A stretch of DNA of 64,000 nucleotides from Wolbachia endosymbiont (group B) of Germaria angustata (GTDB taxonomy: Bacteria; Pseudomonadota; Alphaproteobacteria; Rickettsiales; Anaplasmataceae). The notes beneath the pieces are model-generated. The model saw only the letters and a list, made by a program, of their open reading frames with translations, ran no database searches and had not been told where the DNA came from. The stretch covers positions 868,001 through 932,000 of the forward strand of contig NZ_OZ034691.1 of NCBI RefSeq assembly GCF_964026725.1, given 5' to 3'. Shown here piece after piece: positions 37,005-45,199 of this stretch (position 1 is the stretch's first letter; each line of letters begins with the position of its first letter). Both the position numbers and the translations under genes were made by a program.

Positions 37005-37901
37005 TCAATGCTTAAGTATTTTACTGTCTACGCACTCATCGTATTCAATTTCAACTGTAGAGTGTGCAATTTCAAATCTATTTAATAGTATTTTTTTTAT
37101 CTCATACAGAATATTAGTATGTTGCCCATTTTGCTTTATCTTGGCATGCATAGTAAGTATAAAATAATTATCAGATAGTGACCATGCATGTATATGATGC
37201 ACATCTATCACTTCAGGTAACTTAGATACAATCTCACTTTTTATCTCCTCAGCAGATACACTCTCAGGTGTACCTTCAAGGAGTATATGGCAAGAATTCT
37301 TGAGAATTTTATATCCACTGTTTAAGATTATTACACTGACAAATACTGACAAAATAGGGTCCACTATTTGCCATCCGGTAAACATGATAATTATGGATGC
37401 AAGTATAGCAGCTACAGAACCTAAAATATCTCCGATAACATGCAATACAGCACTTTTTATGTTTATATTACTTTCGCATTTACTATGTAATATAAAAAAG
37501 ACTATAATGTTAGAGATTAGGCCAAGTGTGGCAATTATTAGCATTACTTTCCATTCCACATTGACTGGACAAATGAATCTCTTTATTGATTCAATTATAA
37601 TGACCGCTGCAATGAAAAATAGAGTTAAACCATTAACAAATGCTGCAATTATCTGCAATCTGTGATACCCATATGACCTCTGTAAATCAGATTTCTTAGC
37701 TGAAAATTTGTGCGCTATCCAGCTTAAAACCAAGGCAAAAAGATCAGTGAGCATATGTCCTGCATCTGATAACAGAGCAAGCGAATGTGAAATTATTCCA
37801 CCTGCTATCTCCATAAGCATTGTTATTGCAACTATTATTATGGAATAAATTAAGCGCTTAGACTCTGCTATTGAGTGTTTGCCATTGTGCACTGCTGTCA
37901 T
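37005..37901 (-). CDS. Cation diffusion facilitator (Zn/Co/Cd efflux, CDF family)
   Basis: The protein exchanges protons for divalent metal ions across the inner membrane. The ATG at 37901 is preferred; a TTG 21 bases upstream only adds a short unneeded extension. The 298 residues carry six helices. The metal-binding HxxxD pairs are in SDAGHMLTDLFAL (helix 2) and AVLHVIGDILGSVAAI (helix 5), and a cytosolic C-terminal domain holds DVHHIHAWSLSDNYF. Metal specificity cannot be read from the sequence; the HxxxD pairs favour zinc. tRNA-Val lies just upstream on the same strand. Confidence 0.94.
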   Translation of the reverse strand: MTAVHNGKHSIAESKRLIYSIIIVAITMLMEIAGGIISHSLALLSDAGHMLTDLFALVLSWIAHKFSAKKSDLQRSYGYHRLQIIAAFVNGLTLFFIAAVIIIESIKRFICPVNVEWKVMLIIATLGLISNIIVFFILHSKCESNINIKSAVLHVIGDILGSVAAILASIIIMFTGWQIVDPILSVFVSVIILNSGYKILKNSCHILLEGTPESVSAEEIKSEIVSKLPEVIDVHHIHAWSLSDNYFILTMHAKIKQNGQHTNILYEIKKILLNRFEIAHSTVEIEYDECVDSKILKH

Positions 37902-37929
37902 ATAAAATCTTTTTATGAGCAAAAAAACG

Positions 37930-38002
37930 TGGGTAACACTGGGCTCGAACCAGCGACCCCTTGCACGTCAAGCAAGTGCTCTACCAACTGAGCTAATTAC
38001 CC
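37930..38002 (-). tRNA. tRNA-Val (GAC anticodon)
   Basis: The minus strand folds as a full 73-nt cloverleaf. The acceptor stem is GGGTAAT/GTTACCC, the D arm is GCTC...GAGC, and the anticodon stem CTTGC/GCAAG encloses TTGACGT with anticodon GAC (reads GTC, valine). The T arm contains GGTTCGAGCCC. The discriminator is A and the CCA end is not encoded. The tRNA 3' end faces the cation-transporter gene. Confidence 0.97.
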
Positions 38003-38074
38003 ATCGTAGCTTTAGTATAGTGTTTCAGTGAAATGAAAGTCAATTTGCTTTTAGATTCTTGCTGGATGAAATTC

Positions 38075-38353
38075 CTTGACAAACCTTCTTACCTTCCTTA
38101 CTATAGTAACAAGAGTATTTATCCTTGTTTTTAATCTCCGCAGATTTAATAACAAAATTCAGTAAAAAACTCAGATATTTATTGGCAAATTACATAAAAA
38201 TTATAGCGACTTTTTAAATTTTTTCTACATTCAGCCAAATCGCGCTTGTTAGCACATTATTACAACGCCAATTTACATTGTTATAGGGTCAAAACTCGCT
38301 ACATAGGGATTTTTTTGCCTTTTTTAAAATTGATAAATTTCTTAATATTTATA
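38075..38353 (+). repeat. ~280-bp dispersed repeat, copy 1 (inverted copy at 51086-51379)
   Basis: The stretch from CTTGACAAACC to TTAATATTTATA recurs in reverse orientation at 51086-51379 with high similarity throughout. Shared blocks include AACAAAATTCAGTAAAAAACTCAG, here cut as AAATTCAGTAAAAAACTCAG, and TTATAGGGTCAAAACTC. It lies in the 545-bp gap between tRNA-Val and the metalloprotease gene, in the same orientation as that gene. The first bases form a sigma70-type promoter. No open reading frame is conserved between copies, so it may be a promoter-leader module or a small-RNA gene. The remaining 194 bp to the gene show nothing else distinct. Confidence 0.85.
38076..38104 (+). promoter_or_regulatory. 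Sigma70-type promoter in repeat copy 1
   Basis: TTGACA (38076-38081) and TACTAT (38099-38104) are separated by 17 bp. The same arrangement, with -10 TATCAT, is kept in the second copy, which argues that the spacing is selected. It would produce a leader of over 400 nt before the metalloprotease start codon, or a separate small RNA. Confidence 0.6.
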
Positions 38354-38547
38354 ATTCCGTTACTTGTTAGCAGCCACCTAAGGTCAGCTATAGAATTTTA
38401 GCCACATTCTAAATGTTACATATTAAGTTAACTATCTATACTTTTTTATTAAGATATAAATTATACCAATATAAGAATTTACGTTTTTTTCAGATGAGTC
38501 ACTTTATGCTTGATATTGTAAAGACTAATAAATTAGAGGTTAGAATT

Positions 38548-41500
38548 ATGACAATTAATCAACAAGTAAATAAAAATATAACTAAAGAAGAATATTTTAA
38601 CGATAAGCATGTTATAGAAGTTAAAGATTTAAATATTAAAGTAGAGGTTTATTCTCACGATTTAAGAGCAAGTAAAGTTGCTAAAATTGAAAGTGAAATA
38701 AGAGAAACAGCTACTAATTTTAAAGATGCATTTAAGTTGGAGCCTGGTAGCTCAGAACAAACGTTCAAAATTTATGTGTTTGATGATAAGGCTGATTACA
38801 CTCATCTTGGCGGAAGCAAACGTTTTGGTTCTTACCTTGGAGATGAGGGTGGTAAATGTTACTACAAAGGAGAAGCTGATGTTTTTGCTGAGATGTATGT
38901 CTATCAGCAAGGTGGCGTTCATAACCTTCAGCATGAATTTGCACATGGTTTAACTTACTTGGCTACAGGAGGAAAATCTCTACCTACAGTATTAATGGAG
39001 GGAATTGCAGATTACTTTGAACATCATTCAGATCACAAGTTCAATGCTCAAGGGTCAAGCATTGATAAAACTGAAGCCGCAAATTTGGATCTAGGTGGAA
39101 TTTTAAATTTACAATACTCAGCCAATGGTAAAGAAAACAGTTTAGTGTATAAAACTGGTCATGCGTTGATAATGTACTTACAGGAAAAAGATCCTAGTTT
39201 ATTAAGAGACTACCTAGATGCTTTACGTCAAGGTAACTCAGATGAATCAAAAAGTTTCTTGAAAGACATAAAAGGACATGATACTGACTTCAAAAGTTGG
39301 CTTGCTGAGAATGATACAGAAACTGCAATGGAACATCTCAACGCTTTGCAAGTTACAAAAGGAGATTTTATAGCAACTGGTCAAGGAATAGTGGGTGGAA
39401 AAATTAAAAACATATCCTACTATAAAGCAAATATAGAAAAGATAGATGGAGAAAACGTTGGAAGTTTTTCTCCTGTAGAACATGTTGCATTTTATGATGT
39501 TGCTCGTGCTATTAATAGGGCAACAAATGATAACCTCGATATATCAAAGGAATATCATTTCTTAAAGGCAGTAAAAACTACTGATGGGCAGGTTAAGCTG
39601 ACTTACTCTGATCAACAAGGTAATGAATATCAAAACAGTCAAGAGTATAAAATGCAAGCTTTGAGGATATTATCAAAACATGGTGAAGATCTTAGAAAAT
39701 CTTACTATGATAGGAAAGAAGACTTAGATAAGCAGAAGGATATAAAATATAATGATGTGTTGAAAAGCCTGCGTGAACAGGAAGAAACACAGCGTCATGA
39801 TGCATACGAGCAATACAAAAGAGGAGAGATCTCTTATGCGAAATTTGTAGAAAAATGCAATTCAGCCAGCACTAATTATCATAATGAAGATAAGAGATTA
39901 TATAATGCTACACAGGACAAATATACACAACTGAAAGATGATTTGCTTGATAAAACCATAAACGCTGGCTTGAAACAAGTAAAAGAAACTCAGAACATTG
40001 ACGTAGAAAAGATGTTAGAAGAGATGGTCAATATCGATCCAAACCTAATCAGAGGTGCTCATATTAATCTACAAGAAGGTAAAGTTTTCTCTATCAAAGC
40101 TCTTGGTCACGGAGATATGGGTGCACTATCTATATATGATGGGAATACAAAGCTTGGAGAGTTGTCGAGCGAATCGGGCTTTTTTAAGCAAGTTGAAGGT
40201 CAAACTAAAGAAACTTTTGTTTTTGAGGACATATTGCACAACTTGAATACTCAATATGACGGTGGTGCTTATATGGCTATTACAAAAGAAAATGGTCATT
40301 ATAAAGCTTCTTTAATAGACGGTAGAACAGTTGAACGTGATGAATACTTTGATGAAGCACATTTACATGAAAATGAATTGTTGCATCCTAGCACTGGACA
40401 CATTCAAAAAGATTTAGATTCTCTGCTTCTTAGAGGGACCAAAATTCTAAATCATCAGGATTCAAAGCATGCTCAATATTCTGATGAGCAAAGAGAAAGC
40501 GGCGTAATCGTAGAAAAAGAAACATTATTGGATGATAAAGGGACTGATAGAACAGACGACGATGTATACGAAGCGGTTGTAAAGCAAGGAGGCGAAAATC
40601 TACATGCATTCAAAAATATGGGTTTCTATATTACTGAAGAGATAAAAAATGAAAGAGGTGAAGTTATAAATGAAAGTAACTTGTTCATTCATGATCATGG
40701 AAAAAACGTAAGGTTTCAATTGCCAGGCAATGTTACTCACCTAAAATTGGTGGAAAAAGATGGACAATATAAATTAGCACCATCTGATTCTGAAGGAAGA
40801 GAATATAGTAGCATACCAGACGAATACAAATATATTGACCCAGTATTTGCACATGAATATGAAAAGAGAGATTATTCTCATAAACATATAAATGTGGGCC
40901 TTATAAACTTAGAAAAATATGCCCCTGGTAAACTTTTTACCATTAAACATGATCCAAATGATTATCAGATACAAAGAAACTCGAGTGGTGAAATAGTGAG
41001 AATCAACAATCAAAGATATTTCACTAAAGTAAAACTATTTGATGGTGATACTGATGAAGAAATTGGAATGTTATCTAATAATTTCCATAACTTCAAAGGA
41101 AAAATATTCTTTTCTGCTGATTATAACTACAGTTATAACGATTTCCTAGCATCTGTTTCTCCTCAAGTTGAAATTGAGGATATGGGAAATGGAAGTAAAA
41201 AAATAACTTTTGATCAAGGTGATGGCGATATCGGTGAAACTAATAGAGGCTACACTGACTATCAGAGAATATTCACAAAAGAGAAACAAACCGAAAGTCC
41301 AAAAGGGCAAGTAAGTGAAACTAAGACAGAGGTTAACATGAGCCATAGTACTACTAATGTTGTTGCTGAAGAGAGAACTGTATCAAACGACAATAGTGAA
41401 ATACAGTCTGATCAACCACAAATTCCAACAAGGGCAAAAAGGTCAGATTCAGTGGAGGAGAAAGAGCAGGTAGTGTTGAAAGACACAATCTTGAAAATAG

Positions 41501-42021
41501 AAAAGAGCTATGATAGAGATGTAGAAGGAAAGCATAAGGCAAATGTAATCATAGATTATAATGATGTGAAAGCCTTGTATAATAGAGCAGAAGGAGCAGA
41601 TAAGCAATCTGTGTTAGATTTTTGGAACAAACTGCACACATCAGATTATAAGGTTGGCGCTTTGCCGGAAGACAAGTATTACTTTAAAGATGGCAAATTT
41701 CTAATTCACGATAGTGATACGAAAAAGCTTATAGTGTTACCTGAAGATAAGGTATCCATCAAAATAATGAAGGATGGTGATAGTTATAGTTTGGCTATAT
41801 CAAATGGTAATGGCAAAGTAATAAGCAGCATTAGTAAAATAGATAATCCAAATTACGAATTGCTATCAGATTCAAGTCACTTCAGCTTAGAAACACAAGA
41901 TAACTTTGAGTTATTAGATCAACATCATGAATATAATCTCTATCTAGAGAATGGTTTTGTGAAAATGTTCGACTGTGCAAGCGATCACGTTTATCACGAT
42001 CATAACTCAGCCTATATCTAA
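38548..42021 (+). CDS. Giant toxin-like zinc metalloprotease with internal furin-like site, 1157 aa
   Basis: The ATG at 38548 has AGAGG eight bases upstream; the frame is open further 5' but without a ribosome site. Residues about 20-250 form a gluzincin-type (collagenase-like) peptidase with zinc motif HEFAH (129-133) and a downstream Glu (E151 in LMEGIADYF), 17 residues on. Residues about 400-510 are coiled coil (KQKDIKYNDVLKSLREQEE). The region 520-920 has at least two imperfect beta-rich repeats beginning INLQEGKVFSIKA and INLEKYAPGKLFTIK. RAKR-S at 962-966 is a furin-type cleavage site ahead of a 190-residue C-terminal module ending in a His-rich tail. No signal peptide; secretion would need the type IV system or lysis. 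The family is not recognised beyond the protease fold. Confidence 0.88.
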   Translation: MTINQQVNKNITKEEYFNDKHVIEVKDLNIKVEVYSHDLRASKVAKIESEIRETATNFKDAFKLEPGSSEQTFKIYVFDDKADYTHLGGSKRFGSYLGDEGGKCYYKGEADVFAEMYVYQQGGVHNLQHEFAHGLTYLATGGKSLPTVLMEGIADYFEHHSDHKFNAQGSSIDKTEAANLDLGGILNLQYSANGKENSLVYKTGHALIMYLQEKDPSLLRDYLDALRQGNSDESKSFLKDIKGHDTDFKSWLAENDTETAMEHLNALQVTKGDFIATGQGIVGGKIKNISYYKANIEKIDGENVGSFSPVEHVAFYDVARAINRATNDNLDISKEYHFLKAVKTTDGQVKLTYSDQQGNEYQNSQEYKMQALRILSKHGEDLRKSYYDRKEDLDKQKDIKYNDVLKSLREQEETQRHDAYEQYKRGEISYAKFVEKCNSASTNYHNEDKRLYNATQDKYTQLKDDLLDKTINAGLKQVKETQNIDVEKMLEEMVNIDPNLIRGAHINLQEGKVFSIKALGHGDMGALSIYDGNTKLGELSSESGFFKQVEGQTKETFVFEDILHNLNTQYDGGAYMAITKENGHYKASLIDGRTVERDEYFDEAHLHENELLHPSTGHIQKDLDSLLLRGTKILNHQDSKHAQYSDEQRESGVIVEKETLLDDKGTDRTDDDVYEAVVKQGGENLHAFKNMGFYITEEIKNERGEVINESNLFIHDHGKNVRFQLPGNVTHLKLVEKDGQYKLAPSDSEGREYSSIPDEYKYIDPVFAHEYEKRDYSHKHINVGLINLEKYAPGKLFTIKHDPNDYQIQRNSSGEIVRINNQRYFTKVKLFDGDTDEEIGMLSNNFHNFKGKIFFSADYNYSYNDFLASVSPQVEIEDMGNGSKKITFDQGDGDIGETNRGYTDYQRIFTKEKQTESPKGQVSETKTEVNMSHSTTNVVAEERTVSNDNSEIQSDQPQIPTRAKRSDSVEEKEQVVLKDTILKIEKSYDRDVEGKHKANVIIDYNDVKALYNRAEGADKQSVLDFWNKLHTSDYKVGALPEDKYYFKDGKFLIHDSDTKKLIVLPEDKVSIKIMKDGDSYSLAISNGNGKVISSISKIDNPNYELLSDSSHFSLETQDNFELLDQHHEYNLYLENGFVKMFDCASDHVYHDHNSAYI

Positions 42022-42137
42022 TATACAAGGAGGGCCCTGCCCTCTTCTTGTCATTCAAGTAGCTCCTTCGGTGTCATTACGGTGTCCAGACACACAACTG
42101 TACGAACATTGAGATATACTTGTCTCCAGAAAAAAGA

Positions 42138-42220
42138 TGTCATTCCAGTGCCCAGACACTGGAACTTAACTTTAAATAAGTGGCCGCACCTGGATCCCAG
42201 TGTCAAGCACTGGGATGACA
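42138..42220. repeat. Dispersed palindromic (MITE-like) element, short copy
   Basis: The left arm TGTCATTCCAGTGCCCAGACACTGG and the right arm ending CAAGCACTGGGATGACA pair imperfectly around a 28-bp core. It lies in the 351-bp gap between the metalloprotease and the repeat-protein gene. A further decayed arm (TGTCATTCAAGTAGCTCC) lies at about 42050. The rest of the gap contains no gene. The hairpins may act as a transcription barrier between the two genes. Confidence 0.8.
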
Positions 42221-42372
42221 GAAGAAAGGACTGGAATGAAAGGGGGGCTGGGACGGCAACAGAAGAATTCTGAAGCGAAAAGCTTCAAGGAAATCTTCTG
42301 CAAAATCTAGTATTTACGGAATTTATATTATTTTCATGCACATTATGGTTTTTATAATTAACGGAAAGTGAT

Positions 42373-43746
42373 ATGGCTAGTTTAACTTTTAAAGACAGTG
42401 CTGGAGCAAATGTAGTATCCCCTACCATTAAAAGCATAATTTATGAAGATGCTGCACAGAATAAGTATACCTTTGGTGTAGATAATACTAGTGTTTTCAA
42501 CACTTTTAGGTATGAACCTAATGGTGCTGCTGAAATAGATTACAGTGCTACAGCAACAAACTTCATGACTGGAGGTGCAATTGCTACATTATTAAGTATT
42601 GGAACTAACGTAGGTGCAATAAAAACTAAGACTGATTCTATTTCAGCTGACTTAAGCGCTGACTTAGTTACCATAAAAACTCAAGTCGGAACAGATATGA
42701 TATCAGGAATAAAGGCTAAGACTGATAAGATTACAGATACCTTAGGAGCTGATGTCACTGCTATAAAGGTTAAAACTGATACTATTCCAGCTGACTTAAC
42801 AGCTAAAGTAACTGCTATAGAAACTGCTACAAATGCTGCTAATTTAGGAGACAAGGTTACTGCAATACAAACTAAAACTGATAAGATGCCTGACGATTTA
42901 GGAACTGAGTTAGGTAAGTTAGCTAAAACTGCTGAACTAGCTCCTTTGGCTAAAACCGCTGAACTAGCTCCTTTAGCTAAAACTGCTGATGTTACTGCAA
43001 TAAGGGCTAAGACTGATAAGATGCCTGACGATTTAGGAACTGAGTTAGGTAAGTTAGCAAAATCTGCTGAACTAGCTCCTTTAGCTAAAACTGCTGACGT
43101 TACTGCTATAAAGGCTAAGACTGATACTATTCCAGCTGACTTAACAGCTAAAGTAACTGCTATAGAAACTGCTACAAATGCTGCTAATCTAGGGAATAAG
43201 GTTACTGCAATACAAACTAAAACTGATAATATTACAGATACCTTAGGAGCTGATGTCACTGCTATAAAGGCTAAGACTGATACTATTCCAGCTGACTTAA
43301 CAGCTAAAGTAACTGCTATAGAAACTGCTATAGAAACTGCTATAGAAACTGCTATAGAAACTGCTATAGAAACTGCTATAGAAACTGCTATAGAAACTGC
43401 TATAGAAACTGCTATAGAAACTGCTATAGAAACTGCTATAGAAACTGCTACAAATGCTGCTAATTTAGGAGACAAGGTTACTGCAATACAAACTAAAACT
43501 GATAAGATGCCTGCTGACTTAAATGCTGAGTTAATTAAGTTAACTACAATAGCAGAAACTCTAAATGGTAGTCCTCAGGCAGCTGCAGATGCTAAAGCTG
43601 TACTAGAGAGCAGTTTCAAGAAAGCTATTGAAGAAGCTGGAGAAGATGGTAGCGAATGGCTTAAAAATGAGATAAAAGAGATAGTGTCACAGCCATCTTT
43701 TGAAATTCCAAAAGATTCAAGTGAAGCACTTTCTTGGGATTGGTAA
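42373..43746 (+). CDS. Repeat protein with tail-fibre-like KAKTD motifs and AIET microsatellite, 457 aa
   Basis: Residues 1-75 form a distinct N-terminal domain (beta-rich, ending in SATATNFMTGGAIATLL). The rest consists of imperfect repeats made of (V/T)AIKAKTD(T/K)(I/M)P(A/D)DL, the KVTAIETATNAANLG block, and AKTAELAPLAKT. KAKTDxxP repeats are common in phage tail and fibre-like proteins and suggest a trimeric or helical rod. Eleven perfect AIET units occur near residue 320. The C-terminus is acidic and helical, ending in SWDW. The gene has GGAAAG before its ATG. It follows the metalloprotease on the same strand and may work with it. No signal peptide; function unknown. Confidence 0.82.
   Translation: MASLTFKDSAGANVVSPTIKSIIYEDAAQNKYTFGVDNTSVFNTFRYEPNGAAEIDYSATATNFMTGGAIATLLSIGTNVGAIKTKTDSISADLSADLVTIKTQVGTDMISGIKAKTDKITDTLGADVTAIKVKTDTIPADLTAKVTAIETATNAANLGDKVTAIQTKTDKMPDDLGTELGKLAKTAELAPLAKTAELAPLAKTADVTAIRAKTDKMPDDLGTELGKLAKSAELAPLAKTADVTAIKAKTDTIPADLTAKVTAIETATNAANLGNKVTAIQTKTDNITDTLGADVTAIKAKTDTIPADLTAKVTAIETAIETAIETAIETAIETAIETAIETAIETAIETAIETAIETATNAANLGDKVTAIQTKTDKMPADLNAELIKLTTIAETLNGSPQAAADAKAVLESSFKKAIEEAGEDGSEWLKNEIKEIVSQPSFEIPKDSSEALSWDW
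43315..43446 (+). repeat. Tandem repeat: 11 perfect copies of a 12-bp unit
   Basis: GCTATAGAAACT is repeated eleven times without a change and encodes (AIET)11 in frame. The identity of all copies means recent slippage expansion, so copy number should vary between strains. Because the unit is a multiple of three, length changes never break the reading frame. Confidence 0.98.
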
Positions 43747-43760
43747 TTTAAGTGCTGGTG

Positions 43761-43819
43761 AATGACATAGTACGATGTCATTTACTGTTGTCATTCCAGT
43801 ATCACATGCTGGAATGACA
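43761..43819. repeat. Pair of hairpins (palindromic element family) after the repeat-protein gene
   Basis: AATGACAT/ATGTCATT (43761-43782, 6-nt loop) is followed by an 11-bp stem TGTCATTCCAG/CTGGAATGACA (43789-43819, 9-nt loop). They lie between the convergent stops at 43746 and 43837 and probably act as a two-way transcription barrier. The second is a solo arm of the dispersed palindrome. Confidence 0.8.
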
Positions 43820-43836
43820 TCCTTGTTTTATTGCAA

Positions 43837-44604
43837 CTAATTTGCAGTGATTTTTGTTTTAATGTAAATGGAATATAGTCCTATTGCTGCTGCATTTGAA
43901 ACATTTAGGCTATCAATTACGTTTGACATTGGGATTTTTAAAAGATAATCACAATTTTCTTTAACTAGTCTCCGCATTCCTTTCTCTTCAGAACCAAAAA
44001 TAATTACTCTTTTTTGCCCAAAATTCTTTATTTCATCTATATTTTCCTTTGCATTGCAATCAAACCCATAACACCAGTAGCCTATCTTTTTTAAAGACTC
44101 CATCGTCTTTACTATGTTTGTAACGTATATTAGAGGGACAATATCCAGTGCTCCACTTGCTGCTTTTGCGATAGATGCATTTTCGCTCGGTGAATGGTGA
44201 TGTGGTAAAACCAGTGCATCAATGTTGAAACAAGCTGAGGTTCTTAAAATCGACCCTATATTGTGTGTATCAGTAATTTGATCTAAAATGACTATAGTAG
44301 AGTTTTCACCTGATCTTTCAGCTATTTCTTCAATATTTAAGCTGTGAAAAATAGGAGTAACTTTTAAAGCAATTCCTTGGTGATTTGCACCTTTGGGTAA
44401 AACATCATTGAACATTTTGTTCTCTACCAGTCGAGCTTTAATGCCCTTACTATCTGCACATTGTTTAATTTCTTTCTCAAATTCTCTGTAGAAATTTTCT
44501 GTTACTAACAGTTCTATACACCGCCTATTTTTGTTTCTTAATGCTGAAATACAAGTGTGCTTTCCATATATCCAACAGTTTTCATTAGCTTTTGATGATT
44601 TCAT
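43837..44604 (-). CDS. rlmB: 23S rRNA (guanosine-2'-O)-methyltransferase, TrmH/RlmB type (SPOUT)
   Basis: SPOUT enzymes of this group methylate the ribose of a 23S rRNA guanosine (G2251 in E. coli). The internal ATG at 44604 gives MKSSKANENCWIYGKHTCISAL, the normal start (IYGxHxxxxAL); an upstream ATG at 44685 would add 27 atypical residues. The 255 residues contain the N-terminal L30e-like substrate-binding domain and the three SPOUT motifs: LDQITDTHNIGSILRTSACF, IIFGSEEKGMRRLVKENCD and IPMSNVIDSLNVSNAAAIGLY. The exact RNA target is inferred, not shown. Confidence 0.9.
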   Translation of the reverse strand: MKSSKANENCWIYGKHTCISALRNKNRRCIELLVTENFYREFEKEIKQCADSKGIKARLVENKMFNDVLPKGANHQGIALKVTPIFHSLNIEEIAERSGENSTIVILDQITDTHNIGSILRTSACFNIDALVLPHHHSPSENASIAKAASGALDIVPLIYVTNIVKTMESLKKIGYWCYGFDCNAKENIDEIKNFGQKRVIIFGSEEKGMRRLVKENCDYLLKIPMSNVIDSLNVSNAAAIGLYSIYIKTKITAN

Positions 44605-44696
44605 CTCATTATTAAAAATCAGATTTTTATAGAGTAAGCAATATTTTACTGTGTTTATATATTGTTGTAAAATTATGCAGTTCAATTAATGAATTT

Positions 44697-45188
44697 ATGT
44701 CAGATGATGAGTTAGATTGGCAAAAAAATGTTAAGCCAATAGAATGTGGAAAAGTTACTTTGAAAGTTGATCACAAAGTAAATATAAAATCTATGATTGA
44801 TAAAGGTGCCTCTAGTTTACAAGAAAATTTTCTTAATACTGATAATGGTGATTCATCATTTTGTCTTGACTACAATACAAAATTAAAGATCGATAGGGGC
44901 AAATATTTTATAAGCGATAAACTCGATTTGCATGGCTATAGTATAGATAATGCTTATTGTAAATTGATAGATTTTATTATCAAAAATTATCAAGCAAGGA
45001 ATAGGTGCTTATTGGTAATTACGGGGCATGGTAATAGTACAGATAAAATAGATTCTATAAAGAATAGCTTAAATAAGTGGTTGAATGACACAAAAGTTCG
45101 GAATATGATCTTATACTATCAGCAAGCCATAAAAAAACATGGTGGCAAAGGAGCTTTTTATGTCTTATTAAGAAGAAATAAAGGTTAA
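44697..45188 (+). CDS. Smr-domain protein, 163 aa
   Basis: The C-terminal 90 residues are an Smr domain, with the DKLDLHGYSIDNAYCKL and LLVITGHGNS motifs and a final GGKGAFYVLLRR strand; the family includes nicking or RNA-cleaving endonucleases. The N-terminal 70 residues are variable and polar, as is usual for alphaproteobacterial small Smr proteins. It is divergent from the rRNA methyltransferase, and its 3' end is only 11 bp from the convergent uvrC stop. Confidence 0.9.
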   Translation: MSDDELDWQKNVKPIECGKVTLKVDHKVNIKSMIDKGASSLQENFLNTDNGDSSFCLDYNTKLKIDRGKYFISDKLDLHGYSIDNAYCKLIDFIIKNYQARNRCLLVITGHGNSTDKIDSIKNSLNKWLNDTKVRNMILYYQQAIKKHGGKGAFYVLLRRNKG

Positions 45189-45199
45189 TTTTAGAGTAC

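Noticed and set aside
37930-38547. tRNA-Val as an integration site for the metalloprotease region
   Set aside because: The region lies on the 5' side of the tRNA, while integrases usually use the 3' end. No tRNA fragment repeat was seen downstream and no integrase gene is present.
43315-43446. A CRISPR array
   Set aside because: The units are contiguous 12-bp repeats with no spacers and are coding; no cas genes are present in the window.
42681-43475. A 264-codon open frame antisense to the repeat-protein gene (rich in AVSIAVSIAV)
   Set aside because: It stays open only because the sense repeats have a short unit free of stop codons in this frame. It has no ribosome site and its sequence is a mirror of the sense repeats.
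38400-43830. A prophage remnant around the metalloprotease and the tail-fibre-like protein
   Set aside because: Apart from the weak similarity of the repeats to tail proteins there are no capsid, terminase, baseplate, lysis or integrase genes nearby.
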